Assembly: GCF_009184895.1 (NCBI RefSeq)
Contig: NZ_WESE01000005.1
Coordinates: forward strand, 186,001-250,000
Reading direction: 5' to 3'
Length of the DNA: 64,000 nt
From: Nostocoides sp. F2B08
GTDB lineage: Bacteria; Actinomycetota; Actinomycetes; Actinomycetales; Dermatophilaceae
The notes under the pieces were generated by a model. That model worked only from the letters and a program-made list of their open reading frames with translations, had not been told where the DNA came from and ran no database searches. Both the position numbers and the translations under genes were made by a program. Positions 47,354-55,545 of this stretch are shown in pieces (the first letter of the stretch is position 1; each line of letters begins with the position of its first letter).

Positions 47354-47367
47354 ACAAGTCAACAAGT
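47354..47367. promoter_or_regulatory. Candidate operator near the beta-galactosidase start
   Basis: ACAAGT occurs twice, at 47354-47359 and 47362-47367, overlapping a minus-strand TTGACT that could be a -35 element. A site for the DeoR protein is possible. Confidence 0.35.
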
Positions 47368-47455
47368 TCGTGCAGATCCGTACACGACTCGAACATCTGA
47401 CCCGGGTTACGACGGCACGGGACATCACAGATGGTGACGATTTGGCTACAAACCC

Positions 47456-47485
47456 TTGACGAGGGCTGTACGAGGCGTCAAGAAT
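47456..47485 (+). promoter_or_regulatory. Promoter of the sugar ABC transporter operon
   Basis: TTGACG (47456-47461), an 18-bp spacer and AAGAAT (47480-47485). The leader to ATG 47598 is about 105 bases. Confidence 0.5.
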
Positions 47486-47512
47486 CAGCGGTGCGCTGTT
47501 TGATCCTGTTCG

Positions 47513-47541
47513 ATCTCGTGCGTTGTGCTCATCTCGTGCGT
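47513..47541. repeat. 11-bp direct repeat downstream of the transporter promoter
   Basis: ATCTCGTGCGT at 47513-47523 and again at 47531-47541, 18 bp apart (nearly two helical turns). It may be a regulator site in the transporter leader. Confidence 0.45.
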
Positions 47542-47597
47542 GCCGGACTCGGACCGAGCAGTCGATCCACACCGACGTGGCACCAGGAGGCCCTCGC

Positions 47598-48950
47598 ATG
47601 ACCAAGTCCCTTCCCCCTCAGTCCCTCCCGGCCTCTCTGGCTGCGACCTCGGGACCCACCCGCCGCAACATTCTGCGGGCGGCCGGCCTCGGGGGCCTCG
47701 TCCTCGGAAGCAGCAGCCTGCTCGCGGCCTGTGGAGGTTCGGACACCGCCACAGGTGGAGCGACCACCGGCGGCGGCGGTGGCGGCGGCTCCGTCAAGTT
47801 CGGAGTCAACGAAGCGCGGGGCTCCGGCCCGGCGTTCACCCGACTCGAGGCGATGGCCAACACCTACGCCGAGGAGACCGGCACCGAGGTCTCCCTCAAC
47901 GCGGTCGACCACAACACCTTCCAGGAGAGCATCAACACCTACCTCCAGGGCACACCGGACGACGTCTTCACGTGGTTCGCCGGCTTCCGGATGGCCCAGT
48001 TCGCCGAGAACGGCCTGCTCGCCGACCTCAGCGACGTGTGGCCGATCGAGGGGCTCGGCGATGCGTTCCGCGAGGCCTCGACCGCCCCCGACGGCAACCA
48101 GTACTTCGTGCCGGTCAGCTACTACCCGTGGGCCGTCTTCTACCGCAAGTCCGTCTTCGCCGACAACGGCTGGACCGTTCCGGAGTCGTACGACGACTTC
48201 ACGGCGCTCATGAGCGACATGCAGGGCGCCGGCATCACCCCGTTCGCCTTCGCCGCGAAGGACGCGTGGGCGCCGATGGGCACGTTCGACATCCTCAACA
48301 TGCGCCTCAACGGCTTCGACTTCCACATGGCGCTGACCCGCGGCGAGGAGGCGTGGGACAGCCCGCAGGTCAAGACCGTCTTCGAGACCTGGCGCGACCT
48401 GCTGCCGTTCCACCAGGAAGACCCGCTCGGTCGCACCTGGCAGGAGGCTGCGACCGCGATGGGCAACGGCGAGTGCGGCATGTACCTCCTGGGCTCCTTC
48501 GTCGTGGACGGCGTCGACCCCGAGGTCGCGTCGGATCTGGACTTCTTCACCTTCCCCGAGCTCGATGCGGCGATCGGCTCCGACGCCCTCGATGCACCGA
48601 TCGACGGCTTCTGCGTCGCCGCCGGCGGACAGGACGTCGACGCGGGCAAGGCCATGGCGGCGTGGCTCGGCACGGCGGCCGCGGCCGACGCGGCCAACTC
48701 CGCGGCGGAGGCGCCCTTCATCGCCGCCAACGACGGGGCGAGCACGGACTCGTACTCGGAGCTGCAGAAGAAGTCGGTCGAGGTCGTCCAGCAGGCCGGT
48801 TCGATCGCCCAGTTCCTCGACCGCGACACCAACGCCGACCTGGCCAACACCGTCATCGCTCCCGCCATCGGCGAGTTCCTCCAGAACCCGGACGACATCG
48901 ACACCATCCTGACCTCCATCGCCGACCAGGCCCGCTCGATCCTCGGCTGA
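47598..48950 (+). CDS. Sugar ABC transporter substrate-binding lipoprotein
   Basis: 450 residues of the family 1 extracellular solute-binding proteins (MalE-like). The N-terminus carries a twin-arginine-like start TRRNILRAAGLGG and the lipobox LLAACGG, so it is exported and lipid-anchored on the outer face of the membrane; a Gly-rich linker follows. The binding domain shows AVFYRKSVFADNGWTVPESY, typical of oligosaccharide binders. CAGGAGG precedes the ATG. It opens an operon with two permeases; beta-galactoside oligosaccharide is the likely ligand from the neighbouring GH42 gene. Confidence 0.94.
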   Translation: MTKSLPPQSLPASLAATSGPTRRNILRAAGLGGLVLGSSSLLAACGGSDTATGGATTGGGGGGGSVKFGVNEARGSGPAFTRLEAMANTYAEETGTEVSLNAVDHNTFQESINTYLQGTPDDVFTWFAGFRMAQFAENGLLADLSDVWPIEGLGDAFREASTAPDGNQYFVPVSYYPWAVFYRKSVFADNGWTVPESYDDFTALMSDMQGAGITPFAFAAKDAWAPMGTFDILNMRLNGFDFHMALTRGEEAWDSPQVKTVFETWRDLLPFHQEDPLGRTWQEAATAMGNGECGMYLLGSFVVDGVDPEVASDLDFFTFPELDAAIGSDALDAPIDGFCVAAGGQDVDAGKAMAAWLGTAAAADAANSAAEAPFIAANDGASTDSYSELQKKSVEVVQQAGSIAQFLDRDTNADLANTVIAPAIGEFLQNPDDIDTILTSIADQARSILG

Positions 48951-48969
48951 GCCGGGAGGGCTGCCAAAT

Positions 48970-49878
48970 ATGAGCACCACGACGCCGGTCTCCTCCCGCC
49001 CTCGCGAGAGGAGACTGGCGCCGCGCGACCGCCTGGTCGTCGCGACGATGATCATCATCCCCCTGGTGCTGGTCCTCTGGCTCGTGTGGCTACCGGCGCT
49101 CGCGTCCGTCTACCTCTCCTTCACCCGGTGGAACGGCTTCCAGATCGGCACGATCGAATGGGTGGGGCTGCAGAACTACCGGGACATCACGACGATCTAC
49201 CCGCCGTTCTGGCCCGCGATCAGGCACAACCTCATCTGGCTGGTCTTCCTGTTCTTCATCCCGACGCTTTTCGGGATGTTCCTCGCGGTCATCCTCGACC
49301 GTGAGATGCGGGGAAGCCGCTTCTACCAGACGGCGTTCTACCTGCCGGTGGTCCTGTCACTGGCCCTCATCGGCTTCATCTGGCAGCTGTTCTACTCACG
49401 GGACCAGGGGCTGCTCAACCAGGTCCTGGGCACCCAGATCGACTGGTACGGCGACCCGAACATCAACCTGTGGTCCGTGCTCTTCGCCACCGCCTGGCGG
49501 CACACCGGGTACATCATGCTCATCTACCTGGCGGGTCTGAAGGGGGTCGACGTCTCCCTTCGGGAGGCCGCTGCCGTCGACGGGGCCAGTGAGGTCAAGA
49601 CGTTCTTCACGATCATCTTCCCGGTGATGCGGCCCATCAACCTCATCGTCATCGTCATCGTCGTCATCGAGTCACTGCGTGCCTTCGACCTCGTCTGGAT
49701 CATCAACAAGGGTCGCAACGGCCTCGAGATCATCGCGGCCCTGGTCAGTCAGAACGTCATCGGCGAAGCCACCAGGTACGGCTTCGGCTCGGCCCTGGCA
49801 GTGATCATGATGATCATCTCGTCGGTCTTCATCACGCTCTACCTTCGAGCCGTGTTCTCCGAGGAGAGGCAGCCATGA
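48970..49878 (+). CDS. Sugar ABC transporter permease (MalF type)
   Basis: 302 residues, six transmembrane helices. The EAA loop that contacts the ATPase is REAAAVDGASEVKTFFTIIFP. GGGAGGG precedes the ATG. It ends in a 4-base ATGA overlap with the next permease, so both are made together as the membrane heterodimer. Confidence 0.95.
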   Translation: MSTTTPVSSRPRERRLAPRDRLVVATMIIIPLVLVLWLVWLPALASVYLSFTRWNGFQIGTIEWVGLQNYRDITTIYPPFWPAIRHNLIWLVFLFFIPTLFGMFLAVILDREMRGSRFYQTAFYLPVVLSLALIGFIWQLFYSRDQGLLNQVLGTQIDWYGDPNINLWSVLFATAWRHTGYIMLIYLAGLKGVDVSLREAAAVDGASEVKTFFTIIFPVMRPINLIVIVIVVIESLRAFDLVWIINKGRNGLEIIAALVSQNVIGEATRYGFGSALAVIMMIISSVFITLYLRAVFSEERQP

Positions 49879-50810
49879 GCACCGCGACGCCGGTGGCCGC
49901 GACCACCCCCGACAAGCCGTCCACGCGTGGATCCTCGAAACGGGTCGAGGGCGGGGTCATCAACCGGCCCCGCGGTCGGATCGCGACGATCATCATGTTC
50001 GTGCTGGCCCTGCTCTGGCTCTTCCCGCTCGTCTGGGCGCTGGTCAACTCGTTCCGGGACTACAACTACACCCAGGTCAACGGCTACCTCTCGTTCGGCG
50101 GCTGGACGCTGGACAACTACCAACAGGCCTGGACACAGGGCAACTTCGGTCTGCACTTCAAGAACTCTCTCTTCATCACGGTCCCGGCCGTCCTGCTCAC
50201 GCTCTTCCTCTCCTCGCTGGTCGCGTTCGTGCTCGCACGCTTCAGCTACCGGTTCAACCTCGTCATGCTGGGCGTCTTCCTGGCGGCGAACCTCCTGCCA
50301 CCGCAGGCGTTGCTCATTCCCGTGTTCCGGATGTTCCGCGAGATTCCGCTCCCCACCTTCATGAGCGACACGGGCACCATGCTCAACAGCTTCTGGGCCC
50401 TGATCCTCGTCAACACCGCCTTCCAGCTCGGCTTCTGTGCGTTCGTGCTGAGCAACTACATGAAGACGATCCCCAAGGAGATCTACGAGTCGGCCGAGAT
50501 CGACGGGGCGAGTATCTGGCGCCAGTACTGGCAGCTGACCATGCCGCTGGTCCGACCGGCTCTGGCGGCCCTGGCGACCCTGCAGGTGACCTGGATCTAC
50601 AACGAGTTCTTCTGGGCGACGGTGCTCCTCTCGCGCGGCGACAAGTTCCCGGTCACGTCCGCGCTGAACAACCTGCGCGGACAGTTCTTCGTCGACACCA
50701 ACCTCGTCGCGGCCGGTTCGATCATCGTCGCGCTCCCCGTGCTCATCGTCTTCTTCGTCCTGCAGAAGCAGTTCGTCTCGGGTCTGACCCTCGGCTCCAC
50801 GAAGGGTTAG
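49875..50810 (+). CDS. Sugar ABC transporter permease (MalG type)
   Basis: 311 residues, six transmembrane helices after a cytoplasmic head. EAA loop: ESAEIDGASIWRQYWQLTMP. Partner of the MalF-type permease. No ATPase gene follows; actinobacteria often energise such importers with a shared MsiK-type ATPase encoded elsewhere, which is the likely case here. Confidence 0.95.
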   Translation: MSTATPVAATTPDKPSTRGSSKRVEGGVINRPRGRIATIIMFVLALLWLFPLVWALVNSFRDYNYTQVNGYLSFGGWTLDNYQQAWTQGNFGLHFKNSLFITVPAVLLTLFLSSLVAFVLARFSYRFNLVMLGVFLAANLLPPQALLIPVFRMFREIPLPTFMSDTGTMLNSFWALILVNTAFQLGFCAFVLSNYMKTIPKEIYESAEIDGASIWRQYWQLTMPLVRPALAALATLQVTWIYNEFFWATVLLSRGDKFPVTSALNNLRGQFFVDTNLVAAGSIIVALPVLIVFFVLQKQFVSGLTLGSTKG

Positions 50811-50888
50811 CCGACACGGGGCGGTGCAGAGCGCGCCGGAGCGGCCTGGCAGGATCGTCCCGTCCGTGCTGCCGGGTCGAGAAGGAGT

Positions 50889-51833
50889 ATGCCGATGACC
50901 GTCCGCGGTGACCGCACCTGGTTGGTGGCCGTGGCCGCCTCGCTCTGGGGCCTGTCCGCGTTGTGGCGCTCACCTCTCGCCCGGGACTACCCGTCGCTCG
51001 CCATCGTGTTCTGGGAGCACGTCATCATCGTCGTCCTCGTCTCGCCCTGGGTCGTCCCCGCCGTGCAGCGGCTGCGTCGGGTCAGTGCGCGGACCCAGGG
51101 CGCCGTGCTCGTCATCGGTGCGGGCTCCTCGGCACTGGCCACGACGTTGTTCACCGCGGCGTTCCGGCTGGGCGACCCGATCACCCCGCAGGTGTTGCAG
51201 AAGCTGCAGCCGCTCATCGCGGTCCTCCTCGCCGCGGTCATCCTCGGCGAGCGGCTGCGCCCCCGTTTCGCGCTGTTCCTCGTCCCCGGCGTCGTCGGAG
51301 CCTGGCTGCTCGCGTTCGCGGACCCGTTGGGGGTCACGGTGGCCGGAGCTCAGGCGGCGTTGCTGGCCGTCGGTGCGGCGGCGCTGTGGGCGGCCGGCAC
51401 CGTCCTCGGCCGGCTGGCGAGTGCCGAGCTGCGCTTCCGCGACCTCACCGCCCTGCGGTTCACCGTGGGTTTGCTGACGCTCGGTCTCATCGCAGGGCTG
51501 ACCCGCACCCCGGTGTCGTTGCCGTGGAGCCTCGCGCCGTCGCTCGTGCTCCTCGCCCTCGTCCCGGGGCTCCTGGCGCTCGTCCTCTACTACCTGGCGC
51601 TCGGCCGCACCCCCGCCTCCCGGGCGACGATGGCCGAGCTCGCGTTTCCCCTGACCGCCGCGTTCATCGGGGTCGTCGCGTTCGCGGCCCGTCCGACCCC
51701 GACTCAGTGGCTCGGCTTCGTCATCGTCCTCGTCACCGTCGTGGCGCTGGCCATCCACGAGCAGCGTGCCGAGCACCCCGCTGTCGCCGTTCCGGTCCGG
51801 GCCGAGGACGCGGTGCCGGTCCGCACCCGTTGA
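50889..51833 (+). CDS. EamA/DMT-family transporter
   Basis: 314 residues with ten transmembrane helices in two EamA repeats. The first ends in LAAVILGERLRPRFALFLVPG and the second in VVAFAARPTPTQWLGFVIVL; the E-R motif after helix 5 is typical of drug/metabolite transporters. GAAGGAG precedes ATG 50889 (a second ATG at 50895 is possible). Substrate unknown. A convergent hairpin separates it from the carboxyltransferase gene. Confidence 0.9.
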   Translation: MPMTVRGDRTWLVAVAASLWGLSALWRSPLARDYPSLAIVFWEHVIIVVLVSPWVVPAVQRLRRVSARTQGAVLVIGAGSSALATTLFTAAFRLGDPITPQVLQKLQPLIAVLLAAVILGERLRPRFALFLVPGVVGAWLLAFADPLGVTVAGAQAALLAVGAAALWAAGTVLGRLASAELRFRDLTALRFTVGLLTLGLIAGLTRTPVSLPWSLAPSLVLLALVPGLLALVLYYLALGRTPASRATMAELAFPLTAAFIGVVAFAARPTPTQWLGFVIVLVTVVALAIHEQRAEHPAVAVPVRAEDAVPVRTR

Positions 51834-51859
51834 TCGACCCGGGCACCCACAAGGCTGCG

Positions 51860-51923
51860 GCAACACCCGAACTACGACCGGGCACCTGCACATGCAGATG
51901 TCAGGTCGTGGTTCGGGTGCTGC
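51860..51923. terminator. Bidirectional hairpin between convergent genes
   Basis: Two 20-base arms (51860-51879 and 51904-51923) pair with two mismatches; inside the loop CTGCA-CA-TGCAG forms a second small stem. Located between the convergent EamA and carboxyltransferase genes. Confidence 0.65.
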
Positions 51924-51989
51924 GGTCGCCGTTCGGGCGAGTGGACCTCAGGTGTCGCGGTCGATCCGCCCGTGCGGTGAGCCGTGCAC

Positions 51990-53486
51990 CTAGAGCCGGC
52001 GGTACCTGTCGTGCCGAGCGGCCATCCGGACCTCGGGCTCCATCCTCGTCAGCCTGGTCAGCTCGTGCGCGATCGCCTGGGCCATCCGGCGGGAGAACTC
52101 GACCGGCTCCTCGGCGGCGTCCGGGCGCTCGGCGACGATGCGGTCCACGATCCCGGCCGCCAGCAGGTCCAGGGACCGCACCCGCTGGCGGTCCGCGATC
52201 TCGGGTGCGCGGTCCGGCGTCCGGTACAGGATCGCCGACGCACCCTCCGGCGGCAGCGGCGACAGCCACGAGTGCTGGGCGCAGATGACCCGGTCGGCCG
52301 GCATGAGCGCGATGGCGCCACCGCCGGTGCCCTGCCCGAGCAGGACGCAGACGGTCGGCTCCGGCAGCGCGACGAGCTCGGCGAGCGAGCGCGCGATCTC
52401 CCCGGCCATGCCGCCCTCCTCGGCCTGCTTCGACAGGGCCGCGCCCGAGGTGTCGATCAACGAGACCAGAGGGATTCCGAGCTCGTGGGACAGCCGCATA
52501 CCGCGTCTGGCGACTCGCAGACCGGACGGGCTGAGCGGCTTCTCGGCTGCCTCGGCCTGGCGGTCCTGGCCGAGCACGACGCAGGGCACTCCTTCGAAGC
52601 GCGCGAGCGCGAGGAACAACGACCGGTCCCACTCTCCGGCGCCGGTCCCGAACAGCGGGATGACGTCGTCGGCGCCGTACCGCAGCACGGCCCGCACGCC
52701 CGGACGGTCCGGGTGGCGGGACCGGGTGATCGACTCCCACGCGGGCACGTCGGGCAAGCGCTCGAGCGGCACATCCTCGACGGGCGGCTGCTCCCGCGGG
52801 GCCAGCACGAGCGAGAGGAACCTGATCGCGATCTCGCGCAGGTCCTCGACGGGGAGCACCGCGTCGAGCAGGCCGTGGTCCCAGAGGTTCTCGGCGGTCT
52901 GGACGCCGTCCGGGAACGGCTTGCCGTACAGCGACTCGTAGACGCGGGCGCCGAGGAAGCCGATCGTCGCGCCGGGCTCCCCGACGGTGACGTGACCGAG
53001 CGAACCCCAGGAGGCGAAGACGCCGCCGGTGGTCGGATGGCGCAGGTAGGTGATGTAGGGCAGGCGGGCCGCCTTGAATGCTCCGACCGCGGCGGTGATC
53101 TTGACCATCGTCACGAACGCCGGCGTGCCCTCCTGCATGCGTGTGCCGCCGGAGGTCGGCGCGGCGAACAGCGGGATGCGCTCCTCGGTGGCGCGCTCGA
53201 ACGCCCGCACGATCCGCTCGGCGGCGGCCCGGCCGATCGAGCCGGCCAGGAAGTGGAACTCACCGACGATGGCCGCGACCCGGTGGCCCCCGATGCGGCC
53301 CTCGCCGGTGACGATCGACTCGTCGGTGCCGGCCCGTTCCGCCGCGGAGGCGAGGGTCGCCGCATACTCCGATCCGTCCTCGGCCACCCGCAGCGGTGCC
53401 TCGTCCCACGAGAGCCACGTGCCCTCGTCGAGGACCGCCGCGATGAGCTCGGCGGAGTTCGGTCGGCGCGGCCGGTTCTCAGCCAT
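51990..53486 (-). CDS. Fused carboxyltransferase (AccD-AccA type)
   Basis: 498 residues with both crotonase-like halves of an acetyl-CoA carboxylase carboxyltransferase: beta-like half (GEFHFLAGSIGRAAAERIVR; PLFAAPTSGGTRMQEG) and alpha-like half (PLVSLIDTSGAAL; LGQGTGGGAIALMPADRVI). The Cys4 zinc finger of bacterial AccD is missing. ATG 53486 lies inside the end of the CaiB gene (8-base overlap). No biotin carboxylase or biotin carrier is next to it. It could be the housekeeping acyl-CoA carboxylase subunit, or a decarboxylase/transcarboxylase acting on the CoA ester made by its neighbour; context favours the second, but this is unproved. Confidence 0.85.
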   Translation of the reverse strand: MAENRPRRPNSAELIAAVLDEGTWLSWDEAPLRVAEDGSEYAATLASAAERAGTDESIVTGEGRIGGHRVAAIVGEFHFLAGSIGRAAAERIVRAFERATEERIPLFAAPTSGGTRMQEGTPAFVTMVKITAAVGAFKAARLPYITYLRHPTTGGVFASWGSLGHVTVGEPGATIGFLGARVYESLYGKPFPDGVQTAENLWDHGLLDAVLPVEDLREIAIRFLSLVLAPREQPPVEDVPLERLPDVPAWESITRSRHPDRPGVRAVLRYGADDVIPLFGTGAGEWDRSLFLALARFEGVPCVVLGQDRQAEAAEKPLSPSGLRVARRGMRLSHELGIPLVSLIDTSGAALSKQAEEGGMAGEIARSLAELVALPEPTVCVLLGQGTGGGAIALMPADRVICAQHSWLSPLPPEGASAILYRTPDRAPEIADRQRVRSLDLLAAGIVDRIVAERPDAAEEPVEFSRRMAQAIAHELTRLTRMEPEVRMAARHDRYRRL

Positions 53487-54666
53487 CGCCGTGGTCCAGG
53501 GAGTCCAGCCACGCGCGGACGGACGCGTTGTGCTCCCCGAGGCGGGGCGGCGGCAGGTGCTCGGCGCGGCCTCCGGCGAACGGGTTGTCGTCGAGGCGGA
53601 TCGGCGAGCCCGGCAGCGTGATCTCGCCGAGGACCGGGTGGTCGACGCCGAGCAGCAGATGCTGGCTCGCGACCTGGTCCCACTGGTAGACCTCGTCCAT
53701 CGTCCGCACGCGACCGGCCGGGATGCCGATCTCGGCGAGTCGGGCGAGCAGGTCCTCGCTCGCATACTCGGCGAAGACACCGTTGACCGTCTCGATCACG
53801 AGAGGGAGGTTGCGGACCCGGTCGGCGTTGGTGGCCATGCCGGGGGTGGCCGGGTCGATGCCGAACGCCGTCGCGAACTTCACCCACAGGCCCTCGCTGC
53901 CGCACGCGATCTGGAGCTTGCCGTCCGCGCACTCGAACAGACCGTACGGCGAGATCGAGGGGTGGTGGTTCCCCTGGGCGCGGGCGACCTTCCCGGCGAC
54001 CGTGTATGCGGTGCCCTGGAAGGCGTGCACCCCCACCACCGCGGCAAGCAGGGAGGTGCGCACGACGCGCCCCCGCCCGGTCAGGTGGCGCTCGTTGAGG
54101 GCGGCGACGACGCCGAAGGCGCCGTGCAGACCGCCGAGCAGGTCGGCGATCGGCACACCCACGCGCTGCGGGTCGTCCGGTCCGGGTCCGGTGATGGACA
54201 TCAGTCCCGCCTCGCCCTGGGCGATCTGGTCGTAGCCGGCGCGGCCGCCCTCGGGGCCGTCCTCCCCGAAGCCGCTGATCTTGAGGATGACGAGCCGCGG
54301 GTTCAGCTCGTGCAGACGCTGGACGGTGAAGCCGAGGCGGTCGAGGACACCCGGGCGGAAGTTCTCGATGAGGACGTCGCCCGCCGCCACGAGCCGGGAC
54401 AGCATGTCCGTGCCGTCCTCGCTCTTCAGGTCGAGCGTCACGGACTCCTTGTTGCGGTTGCACGACAGGAAGTACGTGGAGATCGGGTCGTCCTCGGGTC
54501 CGACGAAAGGCGGCCCGTAGCCGCGGGTGTCGTCGCCTGTGCCGGACTCGACCTTGATGACGCGGGCGCCCATGTCGCCGAGCATCATCGCGGCGTGCGG
54601 GCCGGCGAGTGCGCGTGAGAGGTCGATGACGACGATGTCCTGCAGCGGTGCGGTCACGGCACTCAC
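53479..54666 (-). CDS. CaiB/BaiF-family CoA-transferase
   Basis: 395 residues, class III CoA-transferase. N-terminal DIVVIDLSRALAGPHAAMML, ENFRPGVLDRLGF and the region PIADLLGGLHGAFGVVAAL that contains the active-site Asp. It moves CoA between carboxylic acids. GTG 54666 is taken as start; GTG 54657 is possible. It is coupled to the carboxyltransferase gene by overlap, so one probably makes the CoA ester the other uses. The upstream inverted repeat TTGGCA-N5-TGCCAA links it to the carbamate kinase and hyuA genes. Confidence 0.93.
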   Translation of the reverse strand: MSAVTAPLQDIVVIDLSRALAGPHAAMMLGDMGARVIKVESGTGDDTRGYGPPFVGPEDDPISTYFLSCNRNKESVTLDLKSEDGTDMLSRLVAAGDVLIENFRPGVLDRLGFTVQRLHELNPRLVILKISGFGEDGPEGGRAGYDQIAQGEAGLMSITGPGPDDPQRVGVPIADLLGGLHGAFGVVAALNERHLTGRGRVVRTSLLAAVVGVHAFQGTAYTVAGKVARAQGNHHPSISPYGLFECADGKLQIACGSEGLWVKFATAFGIDPATPGMATNADRVRNLPLVIETVNGVFAEYASEDLLARLAEIGIPAGRVRTMDEVYQWDQVASQHLLLGVDHPVLGEITLPGSPIRLDDNPFAGGRAEHLPPPRLGEHNASVRAWLDSLDHGDG

Positions 54667-54693
54667 TCAACCACGCCCGGCGTGGTCGCTGAG

Positions 54694-54710
54694 TTGGCAC
54701 CCCTTGCCAA
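54694..54710 (-). promoter_or_regulatory. Operator-like inverted repeat upstream of the CoA-transferase
   Basis: TTGGCA-CCCCT-TGCCAA, perfect 6-5-6 palindrome 28 bases before GTG 54666. A half site CGCCAACG lies about 5 bp further upstream. Same layout as 44383-44399 and 61830-61846. Confidence 0.7.
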
Positions 54711-54720
54711 AGGTCGCCAA

Positions 54721-54850
54721 CGGACTTGGTAGGTGTTCCGAGAGGCGAGGAGGGGTTTCCTTTTCTTCCTTGGGAAGGAAACGCCGGGTTTGGGACACAA
54801 CCCTTCTTTCCCGATGGTGGGGATTCCTTCCATGGGAAGAAATCGCGTCA
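54721..54850. other. A/T-richer purine/pyrimidine tract with small hairpins
   Basis: This stretch differs clearly in base composition from its surroundings: runs such as TTTCCTTTTCTTCC and CATGGGAAGAAAT, with the perfect small palindrome TTCCTT-GGG-AAGGAA at 54766-54780. It lies after the exonuclease stop and before the CoA-transferase operator. It may serve as terminator; no gene is seen. Confidence 0.55.
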
Positions 54851-54854
54851 CCCC

Positions 54855-55538
54855 TCAGCTCGACAGCGACTTCAGGGTGATCCCGGTGCGTCCGCCGAGG
54901 TGCGCGGCCTGGGCGAGGAACAGCTCGGCGGCCGAGATCGCGTCGGTGAGCGCCTCGTGGGCACGGTAGCGGGGGAGCCCGAAGTGGTCACGAGCCGCCT
55001 GCAGCCGCAGCACCCCCGGTCGGACCTCGTCGTCGGAGGCGATCCGCAGCACTCGCCGCTGCAGTGCCATGGTGTCGATCGAACGCGTCAGGAGCGGCGC
55101 GCCGTAGAGCCGTTCGCAGGCCCGCGACAGGAACCCGACCTCGACCGGGGCGTGATGTGCGACAAGGGTGCGTCCGGCCAGCGCCGCGAGCAGCGCGGGC
55201 AGCGCCTCGGAGAGCGGCAGGCCGGCCGCCAGCCGGTCGTCGGTGAGGCCGTGGATGCCGGCGGACTGCCCTACCTCTCCGTCGGGCACGACGAACAGGT
55301 GCTCGGCGCCCCGGTGGACGAGCGCTGGGCCGTCGACGGGGATCAGCCCGATCGACAGGATCTCGTCGGTGCGCTCGTCGAGTCCGGTCAGCTCGAGGTC
55401 CACGGCGAGGTAGCGACCCTCGAGCCAGTCGATGCGCGGGTCGTCGATCGGCACCTCGAGGAAGTCGCGCAACGGCCCCGGAGGCGTCGCCCTCGCCGCG
55501 GCCGCCCGCCTGCTGTCGAGGGAGCGCCGGAACAGCAT
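54855..55538 (-). CDS. DEDD-family 3'-5' exonuclease (DnaQ-like)
   Basis: 227 residues. The exonuclease motifs are ExoI AVDLELTGLD (Asp and Glu), ExoII AHHAPVEVGFLSRA and ExoIII HEALTDAISA (His and Asp, DEDDh type). Similar to the epsilon subunit of DNA polymerase III but with a different head, so a stand-alone exonuclease. It follows the cNMP/CBS/DUF294 gene by 7 bases. This pairing is also known in other bacteria and suggests a shared, still unknown role. Confidence 0.9.
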   Translation of the reverse strand: MLFRRSLDSRRAAAARATPPGPLRDFLEVPIDDPRIDWLEGRYLAVDLELTGLDERTDEILSIGLIPVDGPALVHRGAEHLFVVPDGEVGQSAGIHGLTDDRLAAGLPLSEALPALLAALAGRTLVAHHAPVEVGFLSRACERLYGAPLLTRSIDTMALQRRVLRIASDDEVRPGVLRLQAARDHFGLPRYRAHEALTDAISAAELFLAQAAHLGGRTGITLKSLSS

Positions 55539-55545
55539 CCGCCGC

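Noticed and set aside
53487-53780. Longer N-terminus of the fused carboxyltransferase
   Set aside because: It would overlap the CoA-transferase gene by about 300 bases; ATG 53486 gives a normal start with an 8-base overlap.
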